A stretch of 41,363 nucleotides of DNA from DATGEO01 sp035310015 (GTDB lineage Bacteria; Chloroflexota; Dormibacteria; Dormibacterales; Dormibacteraceae), in contig DATGEO010000098.1 in the NCBI GenBank assembly GCA_035310015.1, positions 1 to 41,363 on the forward strand, read 5' to 3'. Under the pieces are notes generated by a model. The model saw only the letters and a program-made list of their open reading frames with translations, searched no databases and was not told the origin of the DNA. Position numbers and translations under genes: made by a program. Each line of letters opens with the position of its first letter. Position 1 is the first letter of the stretch. Shown piece after piece: positions 36,671 through 41,363 of this stretch.

Positions 36671-39600
36671 GTGGCGTCGGTAACCCGTCGTGACATCCTG
36701 AAGACCGGGCTGGCCGGCTCCGGCGCGCTCCTTGCCGCGGGCTTGGGCTTCGACGTCGCCCTCGCCGAGTCCACCAAGATCAAGCAGAACCTGCGGATCG
36801 CGGGGGCGACGGAGTCGCATTCGGTCTGTCCCTACTGCGCGGTGGGCTGCTCGCTCGTCGCCTACACCCGCCAGCACCCGGATGGCAGCGTCCAGCTGCT
36901 GCAGATCGAGGGCGACCCCGACAGCCCCGTGAACGAGGGCAGGCTGTGCCCGAAAGGCGCGACCTCCATGCAGCTTGCCATCTCGCCGAGGCGCGTCGAA
37001 TCTCCGCAGTACCGCGGTCCCGGAGCCACCGGGTGGAAGAGCGTCTCGTGGGATTTCGCGCTGGACAAGATCGCGCAGAACATCAAGGCGTCGCGCGACG
37101 CCACGTTCGTCACCACGGACGGCAACGGCAACACCGTCAACCGGTGCGAGGGCATCGCCTTCGCCGGTGGCGCCGCCTTCAGCTCAGAGGAGGGCTATTT
37201 CGCCACCAAGCTGATGCGCGGGCTGGGACTGGTTCACCTCGAACAACAGGCCAGGGTTTGACACGGCCCCACGGTGGTCAGTTTGGCCGCCACGTTCGGA
37301 AGGGGAGCGATGACCAACCACTGGCGCGACATCAAGAACGCCGACCTGATCCTGATCAACGGCGCGAACCCGGCTGAGGCGCATCCCGTCGGCTTCCAGT
37401 GGTTCATGCGCGCCAAGCTGGACCGCGGCGCCAAGATCATCCACGCCGACCCGCGCTTCACCCGGACCTCGGCCGTCGCCGACATGTACCTGCGGATCCG
37501 CACCGGCACCGACGTCGCGTACTTCGGTGGCCTTATCAATCACGTTCTTCAGAACAACCTGTTCCACGACGAGTACGTCCGCAACTACACGAACGCCTCG
37601 TTCATCGTCAAGACCGCCTACGGCTTCAAGGATGGTCTCTTCTCCGGCTACAACGCGACGAAGCGGTCGTACGACATCTCGAGCTGGAGCTACGAGACCG
37701 ATCCCGCGACCGGCTTCGCCAAGCGGGACATGACGCTGCAGGACCCGCAGTCCGTCTTCCAGCTGATGAAGACGCACTACTCCCGTTACACGCCCGATGT
37801 GGTCTCGAGCATCACCGGGATCCCGGTCGACGACTTCAACAAGGTCGCCGACCTCGTGGGCCAGATGGGTGCGCCGGACAAGGTGATGACCATCGTCTAC
37901 GCGGTCGGCCTCACGCATCACACCACGGGCGGCCAGCTGATCCGCTCGGGCGCCCTCCTCCAGCTGCTCCTCGGCAACATGGGCCGGCCCGGCGGCGGCA
38001 TGAACGCCGAGCGTGGCCACGCCAACATCCAGGGCAACACCGACCACGCCATCTCGTGGGAGATCCTGCCCGGCTACCTGAAGATTCCCGCGCCCGGGCA
38101 GAAGAACCTCGACGACTACGTCGCCCAGAGCGCGTCCAAGAAGTCCGACCCGCATTCGTGGAACTTCTTCGGCCTGAACTACCGGAAGTTCATGGTCAGC
38201 CTGCTCAAGGCCTGGTACGGCGACGCCGCGACCAAGGACAACGAGTTCGCCTTCGACTTCGTGCCCAAGCCGGGCCAGAACTCATCGTGGATGTCGATCT
38301 ACGACCAGGCCCTCAAGGGCAAGATGCAGGGCTTGATGCTGTCGGGCATGACGGCAGCCAGCATCGGGCCGGACGCCAATCAGGTGGCGCAGGCGCTGGC
38401 CAACCTCAAGTGGCTCGTGGTGATGGACGCGCTGCCGACGACCAGCTCCGAGTTCTGGCACGCGCCGGGCGTCGAAGCGAGCCAGGTTCAGACCGAGGTC
38501 TTCTTGCTCCCGGCCACGCACTGGATCGAGAAGGACGGGTCGTTCGTCAACAGCGGGCGATGGTCGCAGTGGAAGGAGCAGGTCCTCCCGCCGGCCGGAC
38601 AGTCCCGCCACGATCACTGGATCCTCGCCGACCTCTTCAACCGGGTGAAGAAGCTGTACCAGCAGGGCGGTAAGTTCCCCGACCCGATCATGGCGCTGAC
38701 GCTCAACTACGCAGACCCGCTGAAGCCCCAGCTGGATGAGATCGCGAAGGAGATCAACGGGCAAAACCTATCCACCAAAAAGCAGATGACCTCCTTCGCG
38801 CTTCTCAAGGACGACGGCACGACCACGGCCGGCGACTGGATCTACACCGGCAGCTATCCCGACACAGGGAACCTGATGAAGCGGCGCGGCGGCATCCAGG
38901 ACCCGGCGACCAACGACCCGACCGGCATGGGCTTCTATGCGACCTGGGCCTGGAGCTGGCCGCTGAACCGTCGCGTCATGTACAACCGTGCCTCGGCCGA
39001 CCTGGACGGAAAGCCATGGGATCCCACGCGTCCCGGCATCACCTGGAACGGGAGCAAGTGGGTCGGGGACGTACCCGACTACCCGCCGACCATGGACCCC
39101 AAGGATCCCAAAGCCTGGCTGCCTTTCATCATGAACGGCGAAGGCGTGGGCCGCCTGTTCAGCAACGGGATGGCGGACGGCCCTTTCCCCGAGCACTACG
39201 AGCCGGTCGAGTCGCCGGTAGCGAACCCGCTGCACGCCTCGGTTTCAGCCTCCCCGGTTGCATTCCTGTACGACAAAGCGGCTGGGCGGCAGAACCGGTT
39301 CGGCACGCCGAGCGAGTTTCCGTACATCGCGACCAGCTACCGGCTGACCGAGCACGAGCACTACGTGACGCAGCACGTCCCGCACCTCGTCCAGCTGCAA
39401 CCGGAGCCTTTCGTCGAGATCCCATGGGAGCTCGCCCAGCAGAAGGGCATCGAGAGCGGCCAGAAGGTGCGGGTGTCATCCAAGCGCGGCAAGGTCGAGG
39501 TGCTGGCGCTGGTCACCAAGCGCCTCGGACCGATGACTGTGGCGGGGCAGAAGGTGTACCAGATCGGCATCCCCATCCACTGGGGCTACGTCGGGATCTC

Positions 39601-39724
39601 CGCCGATCGCGATCCCGGCCACGGCCGCTACTGGCTTGCCAACGCGCTCACACCTTTCGTGGGCGACGCCAATGCGCGCACGCCCGAGTTCAAGGCCTTC
39701 CTCGTGAACCTGGAGAAGCTCTGA
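36671..39724 (+). CDS. fdnG: Formate dehydrogenase-N type alpha subunit, selenocysteine-containing
   Basis: 1017 residues if TGA 37259-37261 is read as selenocysteine 197. Twin-arginine signal TRRDILKTG is followed by a hydrophobic stretch, so the protein is exported folded with its cofactor. Cys53, Cys56, Cys60 and Cys93 hold a [4Fe-4S] cluster. ARV-Sec-HGPTV is the invariant active-site block of FdnG/FdhF enzymes, and the frame continues without a break through the molybdopterin domains (GRPGGGMNAERGHANIQGN, LPATHWIEKDGSFVNSGRW) to the cap domain. Formate is oxidised to CO2 and electrons pass to the beta subunit. E. coli FdnG has nearly the same length and Sec position. The TGA stop overlaps the next start. 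Confidence 0.95.
37273..37291 (+). promoter_or_regulatory. Bacterial SECIS hairpin
   Basis: GGTGGTC (37273-37279) pairs with GGCCGCC (37285-37291, two G-U pairs) around the loop AGTTT. It begins 11 bases after the UGA, the same distance as I recall for E. coli fdhF, and would bind SelB. Confidence 0.75.
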
Positions 39725-40590
39725 TGGCGGCCGTGCTGGTGGGCGCCGACCAGTGGACGGAGCGGCGGCGCAGGGTGCGCGAGCTGCGCGAGCTCCGGCC
39801 GTTCGCCCGCGAGGTGCTTGACCTCTACGGCGCGCTGCTGGCGGTGCAGGAGGACGCGTACCACCAAGCTCTCGCCACGCCACCGCCGCCTGACCGGCTC
39901 GAGGCTTACGTCGCCGAGCTGGTGATGCCGTCGGTGATCGACGCCGCGCTCGCGGCCGCCCCGGAGAGGCTGCGAGTCGCCGTCTCGAAACGTCTCGAGG
40001 ACGGCGGCCCTGGGTCCGCTCTCCACGCCTGGATTCGCGACGAGCCGTCGCCTCCGGTGGACACGTTCCTCGCGCGCGCGGCGACGAGCCCGGTGCTGGA
40101 GGCGCTTGGCGAACGGGCCGGCGAAGCCTTCCCTGGTCCACGAGCCGGCGGAACCTGCCCACGCTGCGGAGCGCCGCCCCAGCTGGGCTGGTTCGCGGCG
40201 GCCGGCGAGGACCTCGCCACAGGTCCCCGGATGCTGATGTGCTCCAGATGCCACACGAGCTGGGGTTACGCGCGGATGACCTGCCCGTCCTGCGGCGAGG
40301 ATTCGAGCTCGAGATTGCCGATCTTCAGCGAGGAAGGAGCCAGCGCGGGTGAGCGCGGCAGCGTCATTCGCGGCCTCCCCACGGGAAGGACTCAGCCGCC
40401 GGCCGATGCAGTCTTCCCGCACATCCGAATCGAGGCCTGCGACACGTGCCGGCGCTACCTGCTCAACGTCGACACCGCCGGCGATCCGGCGGCGGTGCCG
40501 CTGGTGGACGAGCTGGCGGCCATTCCCCTCGATCTGGTGGCGAGGGATCGCGGCTTCACCAAGATCACACCCAACCTGGTGGGGTTCTGA
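39724..40590 (+). CDS. fdhE: Formate dehydrogenase accessory protein FdhE
   Basis: 288 residues. The ATG overlaps the fdnG stop by one base (TGATG). Four CxxC pairs are visible: Cys145/148 (CPRCGAPP), Cys173/176 (CSRCHTSW), Cys187/190 (CPSCGED) and Cys239/242 (CDTCRRYL), as in FdhE rubredoxin-like domains that bind iron. FdhE is needed for maturation of the catalytic subunit in the cytoplasm before Tat export. The N-terminal 140 residues are helical. Here the gene lies between the alpha and beta subunit genes. No signal peptide is seen, as expected. Confidence 0.93.
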   Translation: MAAVLVGADQWTERRRRVRELRELRPFAREVLDLYGALLAVQEDAYHQALATPPPPDRLEAYVAELVMPSVIDAALAAAPERLRVAVSKRLEDGGPGSALHAWIRDEPSPPVDTFLARAATSPVLEALGERAGEAFPGPRAGGTCPRCGAPPQLGWFAAAGEDLATGPRMLMCSRCHTSWGYARMTCPSCGEDSSSRLPIFSEEGASAGERGSVIRGLPTGRTQPPADAVFPHIRIEACDTCRRYLLNVDTAGDPAAVPLVDELAAIPLDLVARDRGFTKITPNLVGF

Positions 40591-40592
40591 GC

Positions 40593-41363
40593 ATGGCCGC
40601 GATCAAGCCCGGCGAGTCGTACGGGTTCTTCACCGACACCAGCATCTGCATCGGCTGCAAGGCGTGCGAGGTCGCGTGCAAGGAGTGGAACCAGCTCGAA
40701 GGCAACTCTCCGCAGTTCCTGGCGGACAGCTTCGACAACACCGGGCAGCTCGACGCCCAGAACTGGCGGCACGTGAAGTTCTACGACAAAGTGCCCGACA
40801 ACCCGACGAACGCGGGCAGTGGGACGGCCTGGCTGATGATGTCCGACGTCTGCAAGCACTGCAAGCAGGCGAGCTGCATGGAGGTCTGCCCGACCGGTGC
40901 CATCGTTCGCACCGAGTTCGACACCGTCTTCATCCAGCAGGACGTGTGCAACGGCTGCCGCAACTGCATCGCGGCCTGCCCTTACAGCGTGATCGGCATG
41001 AACCAGCAGACTGGCACCGCCCACAAGTGCACCCTCTGCTACGACCGCCTCCAGGCGGGCAAGCAGCCCGCTTGCGCGCAGGCGTGCCCCACACAGTCGA
41101 TCCAGTTCGGGCCGCTCGCTGACCTGCAGAAGGCCGCCGACGTCAGGCTCGAGGCCCTGCACACCCAGGGCGTCACCCAGGCCCAGCTCTACGGGCGCGA
41201 CGACAAGGTGTACGGCGGGTTGAACGCCTTCTTCCTGCTGATGGGCAAGCCTGAGACCTACGGCCTTCCGAACCAGGACAACGCCGTCCTGCCCAGCCGC
41301 AACAACATCGGCGGGTACCTCGGCGCGCTCGTCACGGGTGTGCTCGCGGTGGTCGCGGGCCTC
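40593..41363 (+). CDS. fdnH: Formate dehydrogenase beta subunit (four [4Fe-4S] clusters), partial
   Basis: 257 residues visible; the gene runs off the window. Sixteen Cys in four groups ligate four clusters: residues 19, 22, 25, 29; 87, 90, 95, 99; 119, 122, 125, 129; and 146, 149, 161, 165 (first group CIGCKACEVAC). The protein carries electrons from the alpha subunit to the membrane cytochrome or quinone site. The last visible residues (NNIGGYLGALVTGVLAVVAGL) begin the single C-terminal membrane helix typical of FdnH. It begins 2 bases after the fdhE stop. A gamma subunit gene is expected beyond the edge. Confidence 0.95.
   Translation, partial: MAAIKPGESYGFFTDTSICIGCKACEVACKEWNQLEGNSPQFLADSFDNTGQLDAQNWRHVKFYDKVPDNPTNAGSGTAWLMMSDVCKHCKQASCMEVCPTGAIVRTEFDTVFIQQDVCNGCRNCIAACPYSVIGMNQQTGTAHKCTLCYDRLQAGKQPACAQACPTQSIQFGPLADLQKAADVRLEALHTQGVTQAQLYGRDDKVYGGLNAFFLLMGKPETYGLPNQDNAVLPSRNNIGGYLGALVTGVLAVVAGL

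Noticed and set aside
36671..37261. Separate 196-residue truncated formate dehydrogenase fragment ending at TGA
   Set aside because: The stop is exactly at the selenocysteine site, the frame continues, and a SECIS hairpin follows.
1..41363. tRNA genes, CRISPR array, transposases, phage genes
   Set aside because: Looked for clover-leaf T-loops, regular repeats and DDE or recombinase motifs; none seen by eye. A tRNAscan or CRISPR search would settle it.

Overview
The window is GC-rich chromosomal DNA (by eye about two-thirds G+C) with densely packed genes on both strands. No tRNA, rRNA, CRISPR array, transposase or phage gene was seen. Gene content fits a soil-type Terrabacterium near Chloroflexota, Dormibacterota or Actinomycetota: an RpoD-like sigma factor, MASE1 kinase, F420-type oxidoreductase relic, class E/F-type sortase, DUF3494 surface protein and a selenocysteine formate dehydrogenase. 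The phylum is an inference from gene content only. Translation starts fall into two classes: strong GGAGG Shine-Dalgarno sites, and starts without one that lie exactly six bases after a TANNNT -10 box (probable leaderless mRNAs).

Layout. 1-11.3 kb is housekeeping and sensory: GNAT acetyltransferase (cut by the edge), sigma-70 factor, MFS exporter, MASE1 histidine kinase, proline racemase family enzyme, DUF899 protein, cyclase-like/SRPBCC protein, LysM-M23 peptidase, an FAD-linked oxidase broken by one amber codon, and a multi-TM sensor lacking an output domain. 11.3-21.2 kb is one minus-strand sugar-uptake operon: lacI, permease, a permease-ATPase fusion, ATPase, lipoprotein binding protein, cytoplasmic GH3 beta-glucosidase. 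It is headed by a TTGACA/TATAAT promoter overlapped by two tandem LacI palindromes. 21.3-26.8 kb holds small assorted genes: lipoprotein, SRPBCC proteins, a degenerate receiver domain, a cold-shock protein, a methyltransferase, a 21-residue Lys/Ala peptide with its own strong promoter and terminator, and a CPA1 antiporter.

26.9-31.8 kb is the most unusual part. A winged-helix regulator with an unfamiliar N-terminal helical domain (27921-28511) sits among small envelope genes: LapA-like, DUF3494 protein plus sortase, YggT-like, GlsB/YeaQ-like. A stand-alone copy of its N-terminal domain lies at 28569-28901 and a shorter one at 23338-23562. An 18-bp motif, CTTGCTGACTTTGTTATG, occurs upstream of three of these units with 15-17 of 18 bases shared, and weaker versions precede both stand-alone paralogues. 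I propose this as a candidate undescribed envelope regulon.

31.8-36.6 kb: methyltransferase, GT4 glycosyltransferase, SDR, a pterin cluster (folE, PTPS/QueD, Rieske ferredoxin), a membrane protein and a truncated luciferase-like protein. 36.6 kb to the end is a formate dehydrogenase-N type operon (fdnG with in-frame UGA as Sec197 and a SECIS hairpin, then fdhE, then fdnH running off the edge).
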